From contig CAZYZX010000008.1 in the NCBI GenBank assembly GCA_964652025.1, positions 62,001 through 126,000 of the forward strand: a DNA stretch of 64,000 bases, in the 5' to 3' direction. A model generated the notes under the pieces. That model searched no databases and was not told the origin of the DNA. It saw only the letters and a list, made by a program, of their open reading frames with translations. Source of the DNA: JAEXOD01 sp964652025 (GTDB taxonomy: Bacteria; Bacteroidota; Ignavibacteria; Ignavibacteriales; Melioribacteraceae). This document shows, in pieces, positions 27,514 to 35,240 of the stretch (within the stretch, counting starts at the first letter, position 1; every line of letters starts with the position of its first letter). Position numbers and translations under genes: made by a program.

Positions 27514-28509
27514 TTATTCTACAACCCCCATAACATAACCTTTTTCCCCTGCGCTTTCTGCAATATATAAAACTTTATCCACTAAATTTTTATCAACAAT
27601 AGCAATTAAACCAATCCCCATGTTAAAAACATGTCGCATTTCTTCGTCAGTAATTTTGCCTACATCTTGTATAAGTTTAAAAATAGGTAAAACATCCCAA
27701 CTGTTCCAATCAATTTTTAAGGTTAAATTTTTTGGTGTAACACGCTTTGTGTTGCCAATTATTCCACCACCAGTAATGTGGGAAAAAGCTTTAATTTCCA
27801 CATTTTCTTTTAAAGCTTCAATTAATTTTAAGTAAGATTTATGAACAGTTAAAAGCTCTTCACCAATAGATTTATCAAAATAATCGGTTTTATCTGTAAC
27901 CTTAAATTTTTCTAACAAAACTTTACGCGCTAAACTATACCCATTAGTGTGTAAACCAACAGATTTAAACCCAACTAAAACATCCCCTTTAGCAACAGTG
28001 CTGCCATCAATAATTTTAGATTTATCCACAACGCCAACAATAGTGCCGGAAATATCATACTCGCCCGGTGCATAAAAGCCCGGCATTTCGGCAGTTTCCC
28101 CACCAATTAGTGCAACGCCATTTTCAATACAAGCTTTGGCAAATCCTTTAATAACCTGTTCTGCAACATCGGGGTTAAGTTTACCAACAGCAAAATAATC
28201 CATAAAATAAAGCGGTTTAGCGCCACAAACAGCAATATCGTTTACGCAATGGTTAACTAAATCTTCACCAACTGTGTCGTTAATTCCCATTAAAAATGCA
28301 ATTTTAAGTTTTGTACCAACACCATCAACACTGCTAACAAGCACCGGCTTTTGGTATCCGGTAAAGTCTGCTTCAAAAAAAGCGCCAAAATGGCCTATGC
28401 CGGAAAGCACATTTTTTGTAAAAGTGGATTTAGCTAAACCCTTTATTCTATCAACCGTTTCGTCACCAGCCGCTATATCTACGCCTGCCGCTTTATATGT
28501 GTTATCCAA
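27514..28509 (-). CDS. purM: Phosphoribosylformylglycinamidine cyclo-ligase (AIR synthetase)
   Basis: This 331-residue protein matches PurM: KSTF...GHFGAFFEADF, then VSSVDGVGTKLKIA, the glycine-rich IGGETAEMPGFY, and SHITGGGIIGN near the C-terminus. The enzyme closes the imidazole ring of AIR using ATP, step five of purine synthesis. It is first in a minus-strand unit continuing through the TatD/SAM, dacB and prmA genes. Its promoter lies in the 169-bp divergent gap to hrcA (28510-28678), where I see no palindrome or PurR-like site. Confidence 0.95.
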   Translation of the reverse strand: MDNTYKAAGVDIAAGDETVDRIKGLAKSTFTKNVLSGIGHFGAFFEADFTGYQKPVLVSSVDGVGTKLKIAFLMGINDTVGEDLVNHCVNDIAVCGAKPLYFMDYFAVGKLNPDVAEQVIKGFAKACIENGVALIGGETAEMPGFYAPGEYDISGTIVGVVDKSKIIDGSTVAKGDVLVGFKSVGLHTNGYSLARKVLLEKFKVTDKTDYFDKSIGEELLTVHKSYLKLIEALKENVEIKAFSHITGGGIIGNTKRVTPKNLTLKIDWNSWDVLPIFKLIQDVGKITDEEMRHVFNMGIGLIAIVDKNLVDKVLYIAESAGEKGYVMGVVE

Positions 28510-28650
28510 GTTTACCTCAGCATTTATTTTTTAGTTTTTAAAGATAAGCTTATTAAGTTTAAAAAGGAACTTGCTAAATAAAAAAATTGTAAAATGGATA
28601 GATTTATAGCGGGATAAGGAGTTTAACTTTAAACAAACTAAATTATTTTG

Positions 28651-28658
28651 TATATTTG
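28651..28658 (+). promoter_or_regulatory. Candidate -7 element for hrcA
   Basis: TATATTTG matches TAnnTTTG and lies 20 nt before the TTG start at 28679 (26 nt before the GTG at 28685). No CIRCE inverted repeat (TTAGCACTC-N9-GAGTGCTAA) is present in this gap. Confidence 0.3.
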
Positions 28659-28678
28659 CAAGTTATATCTTAAATAAA

Positions 28679-29731
28679 TTGACAGTGGATAACTACATAT
28701 TAAACGATAGAGAAAAAGCAATATTACGCAATGTAATACACCAGTTTATTCTTACTGCTATGCCGGTAGGAAGTAGGAATATTGCGCGCAAATATAACTT
28801 AGGGTTATCCCCTGCAACAATTAGAAATATAATGGCAGACTTGGAAGAAACAGGCTATTTAGGGCATCCACATACTAGTGCGGGAAGAATTCCTACTGAT
28901 AAAGGATACCGAGTTTATGTGGATTCTTTAATGGAAATTACAGACCTTGCCCAAGAACAAAAAAATAAAATTATAACAACACTAAATAATAATGTAGAAG
29001 ATACCGAAAACTTACTTCGTTTGGCTTCTGTTATTTTAAGCAATATTACTAATCAGCTTGCTTGCGTAACTTTCCCTAAATTTGAAAGCGCAGTATTAGA
29101 AAAAATCCAAATTGTGCAACTTTCATCTAAACGTATTTTAGTTGTGCTTAGCATAAAAAGCGGGTTAGTTAAAACAATTACAATGGAATTAGATAGCCAA
29201 ATGGAGTTAAAGGATATAGATAAAGTTCAATCTATACTAAACGAAAGATTATCCGATTTAACTTTTTCTGAAATTAAAAAATCTTTTGGAGAAAGAATTA
29301 AAGGCTCGTCTATTTTAGAAAATCATTCTATTGTTAGATTGTTTTTAGATTCTGTTGATAAAATTTTTAGCGATACTAATTTTATAGATAAAGCATTTAT
29401 TACAGGTGCTAAAAATATATTGCGACAACCGGAGTTTGATGATGCGGAAAACTTTCAAAGCATTATAGAGCTAATAGAAAATAAAGATATTATAATACAC
29501 ATTATGGATAGTAAAAAGCCAGAAGGAAACAGCGTAACTGTATCCATTGGCTCAGAAAACTCTAATGAATTATTACACAATTATAGCTTTATTATAAAAG
29601 ATTATAAAGTTGGCGAAACGATGGGGTTTTTGGGAATAATTGGTCCAAAAAGGATGGAATACTCTAAGTCAATTGCCGCTATTTTATATATTGCAGAAAC
29701 ATTAACTGAAGAATTAAAGAAAAAACAATAG
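28679..29731 (+). CDS. hrcA: Heat-inducible transcription repressor
   Basis: This 350-residue protein has an N-terminal winged helix (SPATIRNIMADLEETGYL, helix 3 of the motif) and the conserved HPHTSAGRIPTDKGYRVYVD that follows it, then a GAF-like domain and a C-terminal VLGPIRMEY-like segment (here GIIGPKRMEYSKSI). HrcA represses chaperone genes by binding CIRCE and is activated by GroEL. The start may be TTG 28679 or GTG 28685; neither has a strong Shine-Dalgarno. It heads hrcA-grpE-dnaJ, and dnaK is absent. No CIRCE site was seen in front, so autoregulation is not evident. Confidence 0.93.
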   Translation: MTVDNYILNDREKAILRNVIHQFILTAMPVGSRNIARKYNLGLSPATIRNIMADLEETGYLGHPHTSAGRIPTDKGYRVYVDSLMEITDLAQEQKNKIITTLNNNVEDTENLLRLASVILSNITNQLACVTFPKFESAVLEKIQIVQLSSKRILVVLSIKSGLVKTITMELDSQMELKDIDKVQSILNERLSDLTFSEIKKSFGERIKGSSILENHSIVRLFLDSVDKIFSDTNFIDKAFITGAKNILRQPEFDDAENFQSIIELIENKDIIIHIMDSKKPEGNSVTVSIGSENSNELLHNYSFIIKDYKVGETMGFLGIIGPKRMEYSKSIAAILYIAETLTEELKKKQ

Positions 29732-29745
29732 AGGTAAAAAAATTT

Positions 29746-30435
29746 ATGAAAAAAGAAAAACATGAGCTTAAAGCCGAAGAAATTAAAGAACAAGAAACCA
29801 AAACCGAAAATTTAGAAACAGAACAAAATACAGAAATCGAAAAAAAGGAAGAAACTATTTTGAAAGAAGAAAAAGAACAGACTGCAGAAAATAAAGAGAT
29901 AAATAACTTTGAAGAAGAAAATAAAGCTTTAACAGAAAAAATTAAAGCTCTTGAACAAGAGCTTGCAGAAGCAAAAGATAAAAGGTTAAGAACTATTGCA
30001 GAATTTGAAAATTATAAAAAACGTACACAAAACGAGTTAAGTGATTTTTATAAATATGCTTCGGAAAATATGATAAAAAAGATATTGCCAATTTATGACG
30101 ATTTAAACCGCTCGCTTGGTCACATACCAGAAGAGTTAAAAGAAAACCCTTTTGTTGATGGCATTAAAATGATATACAATAATTTTACCAATATATTAAC
30201 AGCCGAGGGAGTGAAAAAGATAGAGACCACGGGGAGGCAATTCGATTTTAATTTTCATGAAGCTTTACTTCGGCAACCTAATAACCAAGCTAAAAATGAC
30301 GAAATTTTACAGGAAATTGAAGCAGGTTATATTTACAAAGATAAAGTAATTAGACATGCAAAAGTTGTTGTATGTGTTAACGAAAATGCTGACGAACAAA
30401 CAGAAAATAATAATCAAAATACCGAACAAAATTAA
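29746..30435 (+). CDS. grpE: Nucleotide exchange factor GrpE
   Basis: This 229-residue protein has a long, Glu/Lys-rich N-terminal coiled coil (1 to about 85) followed by the GrpE core: AEFENYKKRTQNE, YDDLNRSLGH, and the C-terminal beta domain with GRQFDFNFHEALLRQP and VIRHAKVVV. It releases ADP from DnaK. The start has GAGG at good spacing, 14 nt after hrcA. The highly charged N-terminal extension is longer than usual but low-complexity. Confidence 0.95.
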   Translation: MKKEKHELKAEEIKEQETKTENLETEQNTEIEKKEETILKEEKEQTAENKEINNFEEENKALTEKIKALEQELAEAKDKRLRTIAEFENYKKRTQNELSDFYKYASENMIKKILPIYDDLNRSLGHIPEELKENPFVDGIKMIYNNFTNILTAEGVKKIETTGRQFDFNFHEALLRQPNNQAKNDEILQEIEAGYIYKDKVIRHAKVVVCVNENADEQTENNNQNTEQN

Positions 30436-30449
30436 TAAGGTAACTTAAA

Positions 30450-31562
30450 ATGAGTAAACGCGATTACTACGAAATACTTGGTGTTGATAAAAAAGCGACA
30501 AAAGATGAAATAAAAAAAGCTTATAGAGATCTAGCTAAAAAATATCATCCGGATTTAAACCCAGGTAATAAAGAAGCTGAAGAAAAATTTAAAGAAGCTG
30601 CAGAAGCCTACGAAGTGCTAAGCGATGACCAAAAACGCGCTAAATACGATAAATATGGTCACCAAGGAATGAATGCAGGTCAAGACTTTCACGGTTTTAG
30701 TGATATTAACGATATATTTAGAAACTTTGGTGATATATTTGGTGGTGGCAGCATTTTTGATGATTTTTTTGGTACCGGAACACAAAGCAGAGGTGGAAGG
30801 CAACGTACTACTGGAACACCCGGTAGTGACCTAAAAATTAATTTAAAGCTTACTTTAGAAGAAATTGCTACTGGAACAACTAAAAAAGTAAAAATTAAAA
30901 GATATATAAAATGCTCCTCTTGTAACGGAACCGGTGCTAAAGATAATTCATCGTTTAATACCTGCCCAGTTTGTAAAGGAAGTGGTGAAATTCGCCAAGT
31001 TTCTAAATCTTTCTTTGGTCAATTTGTAAACATTACACAGTGTAATAACTGTAATGGAACGGGAAAAGTAATTTCCGACCCATGCAGAAAATGCGCTGGC
31101 GATGGACGCGTGTTGGAAGAATCCACAATTCAAATAAGCGTTCCTGCGGGCGTTGTAGATAACAGTTATATGACTTTGCGCGGAGAAGGAAATGCGGGGA
31201 AAAATGGTGGACCTGCTGGTGATATAATTGTTGTATTTAGCGAATTAAAACACGAGTACTTTGTTAGAGAAGGCGATAACGTAATTTACGAATTATTACT
31301 TAGCTACCCAGAAGCTGTGCTTGGTACAGAAGTAGAAATACCAACTTTAACGGGGCGTGCAAAATTAAAAATTGAACCAGGCATACAACCCGGTAAATTT
31401 TTAAAAATGCGCGAAAAAGGAATTCAACACTTAAACTCGCACGGTGCGGGAGACCAACTTGTTAAAATTAACATCTACGTTCCTAATAAAATTGATGGTA
31501 AAGAACGCGAGTTGTTAAAAGAATTACAGAAAATGCCAAATATTAAAGTACCTAATCATTAA
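30450..31562 (+). CDS. dnaJ: Chaperone protein DnaJ
   Basis: This 370-residue type I Hsp40 has a J domain (1-70) with HPD at 33-35, a Gly/Phe region (about 75-125), and four zinc repeats CSSCNGTG, CPVCKGSG, CNNCNGTG and CRKCAGDG, followed by the C-terminal substrate-binding domains. It delivers clients to DnaK. It is 14 nt downstream of grpE. The last zinc repeat has Ala and Asp at the variable positions, which is tolerated in the family. Confidence 0.97.
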   Translation: MSKRDYYEILGVDKKATKDEIKKAYRDLAKKYHPDLNPGNKEAEEKFKEAAEAYEVLSDDQKRAKYDKYGHQGMNAGQDFHGFSDINDIFRNFGDIFGGGSIFDDFFGTGTQSRGGRQRTTGTPGSDLKINLKLTLEEIATGTTKKVKIKRYIKCSSCNGTGAKDNSSFNTCPVCKGSGEIRQVSKSFFGQFVNITQCNNCNGTGKVISDPCRKCAGDGRVLEESTIQISVPAGVVDNSYMTLRGEGNAGKNGGPAGDIIVVFSELKHEYFVREGDNVIYELLLSYPEAVLGTEVEIPTLTGRAKLKIEPGIQPGKFLKMREKGIQHLNSHGAGDQLVKINIYVPNKIDGKERELLKELQKMPNIKVPNH

Positions 31563-31577
31563 TATAAAGTTACTAAA

Positions 31578-32003
31578 TTGAAGGATAAAAAAAGATTTTT
31601 TGCTAATTTAGGCTTTTCATTAACCGAAGTTAAAGCAATACTTTTTTTATCCTTTCTTTTTTTAATTTCTTTCCTATCTTACTATTTCCTTAAACCAAAT
31701 TATGATAAAAAAGCTTTTGATTACAAAACTACAGACTCCCTATTTATAAAAAAACAAAGCAATAAAAAGCCTAAAAATACCACCAAACATAGAATAGTTA
31801 AGCAAGATAGTGTTAGAATAAATTTACTAAATGCTTCAAAAGCCGAGCTAACTTTAATAAAAGGAATTAGCGAAGATAAAGCAATACAAATAATTAATTT
31901 ACGCAAACAAGGAAAGTTAAACAGTACAATAGATTTAGTAAAAGAAGGAATTATTAGCAGAAAAACATACGAGAAAATAAGATATAATATCTATTTAGAA
32001 TAA
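31578..32003 (+). CDS. ComEA-like helix-hairpin-helix protein with a single N-terminal membrane helix
   Basis: This 141-residue protein begins at TTG 31578, 15 nt after dnaJ, with no good Shine-Dalgarno upstream, so the start is uncertain. A membrane helix (about 19-42) is followed by a basic linker and a C-terminal helix-hairpin-helix domain (about 80-141; INLLNASKAELTLIKGISEDKAIQ) as in ComEA, the periplasmic DNA receptor of transformation. The N-terminus NLGFSLTEVKAILFLS resembles a type IV prepilin signal, with G before F and Glu at +5. Whether it is processed is unknown. Two pilus-type genes follow. Confidence 0.75.
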   Translation: MKDKKRFFANLGFSLTEVKAILFLSFLFLISFLSYYFLKPNYDKKAFDYKTTDSLFIKKQSNKKPKNTTKHRIVKQDSVRINLLNASKAELTLIKGISEDKAIQIINLRKQGKLNSTIDLVKEGIISRKTYEKIRYNIYLE

Positions 32004-32191
32004 ATTGATATAAGACTTAATATTTTAATATTAATTTAAAAATGAAATTAAAAAAATTAAAAATTATTCTAAATCTTTAAAAAAAAAGTTGATTATGATA
32101 AAATACTTTAAGAAATTAGTGATATTAAAAAAAAATATTATTAAATTAATAAGATAAATAATTTAGGAAAAAGATAATATCCGGAGGAAAA

Positions 32192-32758
32192 ATGATTTCG
32201 AAAAACGAGCCATGGTATATTCATGCTGCCCTATATGTAGTTATAGCTGTGCTTACTTTTATTTTAATCCAAGTAGCTATATTAGAACCACAAGAAGTTG
32301 TTAGAAAGGAAGCTTACTATAAAAGCGAGTCCCGTGCTAGAATGAGTAACTTACGCGAAGCTGAAATTTTATATCAAAAGAAATATGGAAGATTTACAAA
32401 TAATATTGATAGCTTGATTATCTTTTTGAAGACTCAGCCAATAGTTGTTGATTTAATGACAAAACCTGATACAATAACTGGTAAAATTAAAAATCCATTC
32501 AAAAAATTATTTGTTGGCGAATTTAATCCTAAAATAGCAGATTCTTTAAGATTATCACCTAAGTCATTTAAAGCTTACAAAATATCTATTGATAGCAGCG
32601 AAGTTGCTGATACAGTAATTGATAGAACTGGACGCATTGTTAAAATTAATAAAACTATATCCAAAGGTAATAGATATATGATTGAATGCCCCGATGGATA
32701 TGGTAAAATTGGCGACTTGTTTAGCGACGCTTTAAAGAATACTGCATCTTGGGAATAA
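32192..32758 (+). CDS. Single-pass membrane protein, pilus/secretion-associated, unknown
   Basis: This 188-residue protein starts at an ATG with a strong GGAGG. It has a short cytoplasmic N-terminus, one membrane helix (about 9-28) and a periplasmic part with SESRARMSNLREAEILYQKKYGRF, a pattern like pseudopilin C-terminal starts that follow the long helix. It has no prepilin cleavage motif. It ends 8 nt before the PilM-like gene, so the pair is probably functionally linked. The preceding 188 bp (32004-32191) are almost pure A/T with no clear feature. Confidence 0.6.
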   Translation: MISKNEPWYIHAALYVVIAVLTFILIQVAILEPQEVVRKEAYYKSESRARMSNLREAEILYQKKYGRFTNNIDSLIIFLKTQPIVVDLMTKPDTITGKIKNPFKKLFVGEFNPKIADSLRLSPKSFKAYKISIDSSEVADTVIDRTGRIVKINKTISKGNRYMIECPDGYGKIGDLFSDALKNTASWE

Positions 32759-32766
32759 TTTAGTAA

Positions 32767-33690
32767 ATGACGCTCTTTCAAAATCATGTCGGGTTTAATA
32801 TTACAAAGTCTAAACTTCAACTTGTTGAAGTTAACTTTAACGACACAGGTTTTATTATTGAGAACGTAGATGAGGAGTTTTTTCCAGATTTTATTAGTCC
32901 TAACGACAAAGAAACTAAACTCATCTCCGTTCTTAGAGCGGCTTATAACTCCTTAATATTAAAAAAACCATTAAATTCTAAGTACATATCATTTTTATTA
33001 CCTCACGATTTTTTCAAAGTTGTTAATATCCCTTTCGATAAAACACTTTTAGATAAAGATCTAAATGAATTAATTAAGTGGGAATTTTCTGTTTTATACC
33101 CCCATTTATTAGTTAATGATTACGTTATACAAAAAATTAAAATAGAAGAAAGTAATCTTATTAAAACGAATAACATAATTTTCTTTGCACTAGAAAAAAG
33201 AATTTTAAACTTATTAAGTAAGTTTGCTGCTATAAACAACCTTATAATAAAATTTGTTGATAACGCTCACCTTGCAGCTAATTTAACTTTTATTTCTTCT
33301 AAAGATTTTAATAAACAACAGAACTCGGTTAGTATTTATTTAACAGAAGACACTGTGCATTTTATGATTTATGAATCTTCAACACCAATATTTATCAAGT
33401 CTTTTGCTTATAAAAATATCTTTGAGATAATAGATTGCATTAAAGATGCTTTTGCAAGCATGAAAGAACAAGAGATTAAAAGTGAATTAATTCATAAAGC
33501 ATATGTTTTTACAGATAGCGTTACAGATAGTATAATAGAACAAATAAAAACGAAATTAAATTTAAACTTGTTACGCGTTTCTTCGTTCGATGAATTACCT
33601 TTATCCGAAGAACTAAAAAATAACGAAATAATTAAGCGTAAATTAAATAATTTTGCTGCCCCATTAGGAATAGCATTGAGATTGGAATAA
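32767..33690 (+). CDS. PilM-like actin-fold protein
   Basis: This 307-residue soluble protein begins FQNHVGFNITKSKLQLVEV, the phosphate-1 strand-turn of actin-like ATPases, and carries ISFLLPHDFFKVVNIPF and LIKWEFSVLYP segments resembling PilM of type IV pili (the (N/L)P...(V/I)P and E(A/I)..lP segments). A C-terminal PLGIALRLE motif resembles the ending of PilM (GLALR). PilM is the cytoplasmic scaffold that binds PilN. Catalytic ATP residues look degenerate, as in many PilM homologues. Its stop overlaps rsmD's start (TAATG). Confidence 0.65.
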   Translation: MTLFQNHVGFNITKSKLQLVEVNFNDTGFIIENVDEEFFPDFISPNDKETKLISVLRAAYNSLILKKPLNSKYISFLLPHDFFKVVNIPFDKTLLDKDLNELIKWEFSVLYPHLLVNDYVIQKIKIEESNLIKTNNIIFFALEKRILNLLSKFAAINNLIIKFVDNAHLAANLTFISSKDFNKQQNSVSIYLTEDTVHFMIYESSTPIFIKSFAYKNIFEIIDCIKDAFASMKEQEIKSELIHKAYVFTDSVTDSIIEQIKTKLNLNLLRVSSFDELPLSEELKNNEIIKRKLNNFAAPLGIALRLE

Positions 33691-34235
33691 TGCGTATAAT
33701 ATCCGGCATATATAGAGGAAGAACAATAAAATTCCCCAATTCAAAAGCCGTTAGACCTACAACCGACAAAGTAAAGGAATCCCTCTTTAATCATCTTACA
33801 AATGAAATAGATTTTGAAGGGATTGATGTTTGCGATATTTATGCAGGTAGCGGCTCGCTTGGGTTAGAAGCCTTAAGCCGCGGAGCTGGTTTTATAGATT
33901 TTGTAGAAAGCAACTTCGGCGTTAGTAAAGTTTTGCAAGAAAATATCTCCTCTTTAGGTGCAGATGAATTTTGCTACATATATAAAACCGAAGCTGTTAA
34001 ATTTTCTAGAATTAGTAATCATAAGCAATATGATTTAATTCTTGCAGACCCACCTTTTTATAAATACGATATTTACGAAGTTTTTAGTAATATTATTAAA
34101 AACGAGTTTATTAAAAAGGGGGGCATTTTTATTATTGAGCGTTCAATTCAAACAATGGAAAAAGATATTGAAAACTTTGGTGCAGAACCTTACAAAAGAA
34201 TTGGTGATAGTAATATTTTTAAATTTTATATATAA
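33690..34235 (+). CDS. rsmD: 16S rRNA (guanine966-N2)-methyltransferase
   Basis: This 181-residue Rossmann methyltransferase has the family start MRIISGIYRGRTIKFP, the conserved VRPTTDKVKESLFNHL, the SAM-binding VCDIYAGSGSLGLEALSRGA, and the N6/N2 catalytic LADPPFY. RsmD modifies G966 of 16S rRNA. Its start codon overlaps the PilM-like stop and coaD follows after 10 nt; rsmD-coaD is a very common pair. Confidence 0.95.
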   Translation: MRIISGIYRGRTIKFPNSKAVRPTTDKVKESLFNHLTNEIDFEGIDVCDIYAGSGSLGLEALSRGAGFIDFVESNFGVSKVLQENISSLGADEFCYIYKTEAVKFSRISNHKQYDLILADPPFYKYDIYEVFSNIIKNEFIKKGGIFIIERSIQTMEKDIENFGAEPYKRIGDSNIFKFYI

Positions 34236-34245
34236 GGTAAAGTAA

Positions 34246-34725
34246 ATGAAAAGAGTAATATACCCTGGTACATTTGACCCTGTAACATACGGACACGTTG
34301 ATATTGTTAAACGTGCAATAGATTTATTTGATGAAGTTGTAGTTACTATTGCCCGTAACCCTGCCAAAACTTGTATGTTTAGTTTAGAAGAAAGACTTTA
34401 TATGCTTAAAGAGTGCTTTAAAGATGAAGATAAAGTAATTGTAGATGCATTTGATGGTTTAACTGTAGACCACGCTAAAGCGCTTGGTGCAGTTGGCATT
34501 ATTCGTGGTTTGCGCGCTATAAGCGATTTTGAATATGAATTTCAAATGGCTTTAATGAATAGAAAACTTTCGGGCGGTATTAAAACTATTTTTCTTATGC
34601 CACACGAAAAATACACTTACTTAAACTCTACAATTATTAGAAATCTTAGCCAATTTAATGGGGATATTTCCGCCTTTGTTCCACCTGTTGTTTTAGAAAT
34701 GTTAGAAAAAAAGAAGATGAAATAA
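34246..34725 (+). CDS. coaD: Phosphopantetheine adenylyltransferase
   Basis: This 159-residue protein has the nucleotidyltransferase motif GTFDPVTYGHVDI (8-20, the T/HxGH site) and GIIRGLRAISDFEYEFQMA. It transfers AMP to 4'-phosphopantetheine, the penultimate step of coenzyme A synthesis. A GGTAAAG Shine-Dalgarno lies 10 nt after rsmD. A strong terminator follows directly, so this ends the operon. Confidence 0.97.
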   Translation: MKRVIYPGTFDPVTYGHVDIVKRAIDLFDEVVVTIARNPAKTCMFSLEERLYMLKECFKDEDKVIVDAFDGLTVDHAKALGAVGIIRGLRAISDFEYEFQMALMNRKLSGGIKTIFLMPHEKYTYLNSTIIRNLSQFNGDISAFVPPVVLEMLEKKKMK

Positions 34726-34728
34726 AAA

Positions 34729-34756
34729 AACCCTCGATATTTCTCTCGAGGGTTTT
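34729..34756. terminator. Bidirectional intrinsic terminator after coaD
   Basis: AACCCTCGA (34729-34737) pairs perfectly with TCGAGGGTT (34746-34754) around an 8-nt loop, with an A run before and a T run after. It serves coaD (+) and the convergent secreted-protein gene (-). Confidence 0.9.
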
Positions 34757-34778
34757 AAGTTTAATCTTTGCAATTAGT

Positions 34779-35171
34779 TTATATTATTTCAATCAATGCA
34801 CTCGTAATGGTTTCTTTAGTTGGTGAAAGCAGAAATACTCTATAAAATCCCCTATCTGCAAAATTAATACCAGGGAAATATATATAAGTCATATCTGGCT
34901 CGGTATTAAATTCATAATCTTGATAATACTTAAAAGTTCCACTCCTTGCATCATATTTATCTAATTGAATGTAAACTTTTTCATAATATATTTCGTTTGC
35001 TAATTTTGCCATTACTGTTAGCGTGCCAGCATAAAATCTATCAGAACAATCTATTTCACCTCCATCATATTTAACGCAAAAGTATAATATATCGCAACTT
35101 TGCGCTTTTAAAGATTGAGCTGAAGCGAACAGCATACTTGCAAAAACCAGTAAAAACAACATTTTTTTCAT
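34779..35171 (-). CDS. Small secreted protein, unknown
   Basis: This 130-residue protein has a signal peptide (MKKMLFLLVFASMLFASAQSLKAQ, cleaved near 23). The mature part is a predicted beta-sandwich-like chain with aromatic strands (DILYFCVKYDGG, YEKVYIQLDKYD, YIYFPGINFADRGFYRVFLL) and two Cys that could form a disulphide. No catalytic motif and no sorting domain are seen. It lies downstream of the subtilase gene, but the terminator before that gene's end argues for separate transcription. Confidence 0.6.
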   Translation of the reverse strand: MKKMLFLLVFASMLFASAQSLKAQSCDILYFCVKYDGGEIDCSDRFYAGTLTVMAKLANEIYYEKVYIQLDKYDARSGTFKYYQDYEFNTEPDMTYIYFPGINFADRGFYRVFLLSPTKETITSALIEII

Positions 35172-35199
35172 TATAGTACCCCTTAATTAGTTATTAAAA

Positions 35200-35222
35200 A
35201 AGCCTCCTTTTTTAGGAGGCTT
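35200..35222 (-). terminator. Intrinsic terminator of the subtilase gene
   Basis: AAGCCTCCT and AGGAGGCTT form a 9-bp stem with a 5-nt loop. On the minus strand it is followed by a T-rich run (TTTTTAATAA) and lies 19 nt after the gene's stop. Confidence 0.85.
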
Positions 35223-35240
35223 GTAATTAGTTTAATGTGT

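Noticed and set aside
28510..28678. A CIRCE operator in front of hrcA.
   Set aside because: No TTAGCACTC or GAGTGCTAA arm, even degenerate, could be read on either strand.
32095..32157. A 20-codon frame starting ATG (Lys/Ile/Leu-rich) ahead of the pilin-like gene, as a possible leader peptide.
   Set aside because: It has no Shine-Dalgarno and its composition is what A/T-rich sequence gives by chance.
32004..32191. A small RNA gene in the A/T-only gap after the ComEA-like gene.
   Set aside because: No stem, terminator or conserved box is visible; it looks like plain low-complexity sequence with a strong Shine-Dalgarno at its end.
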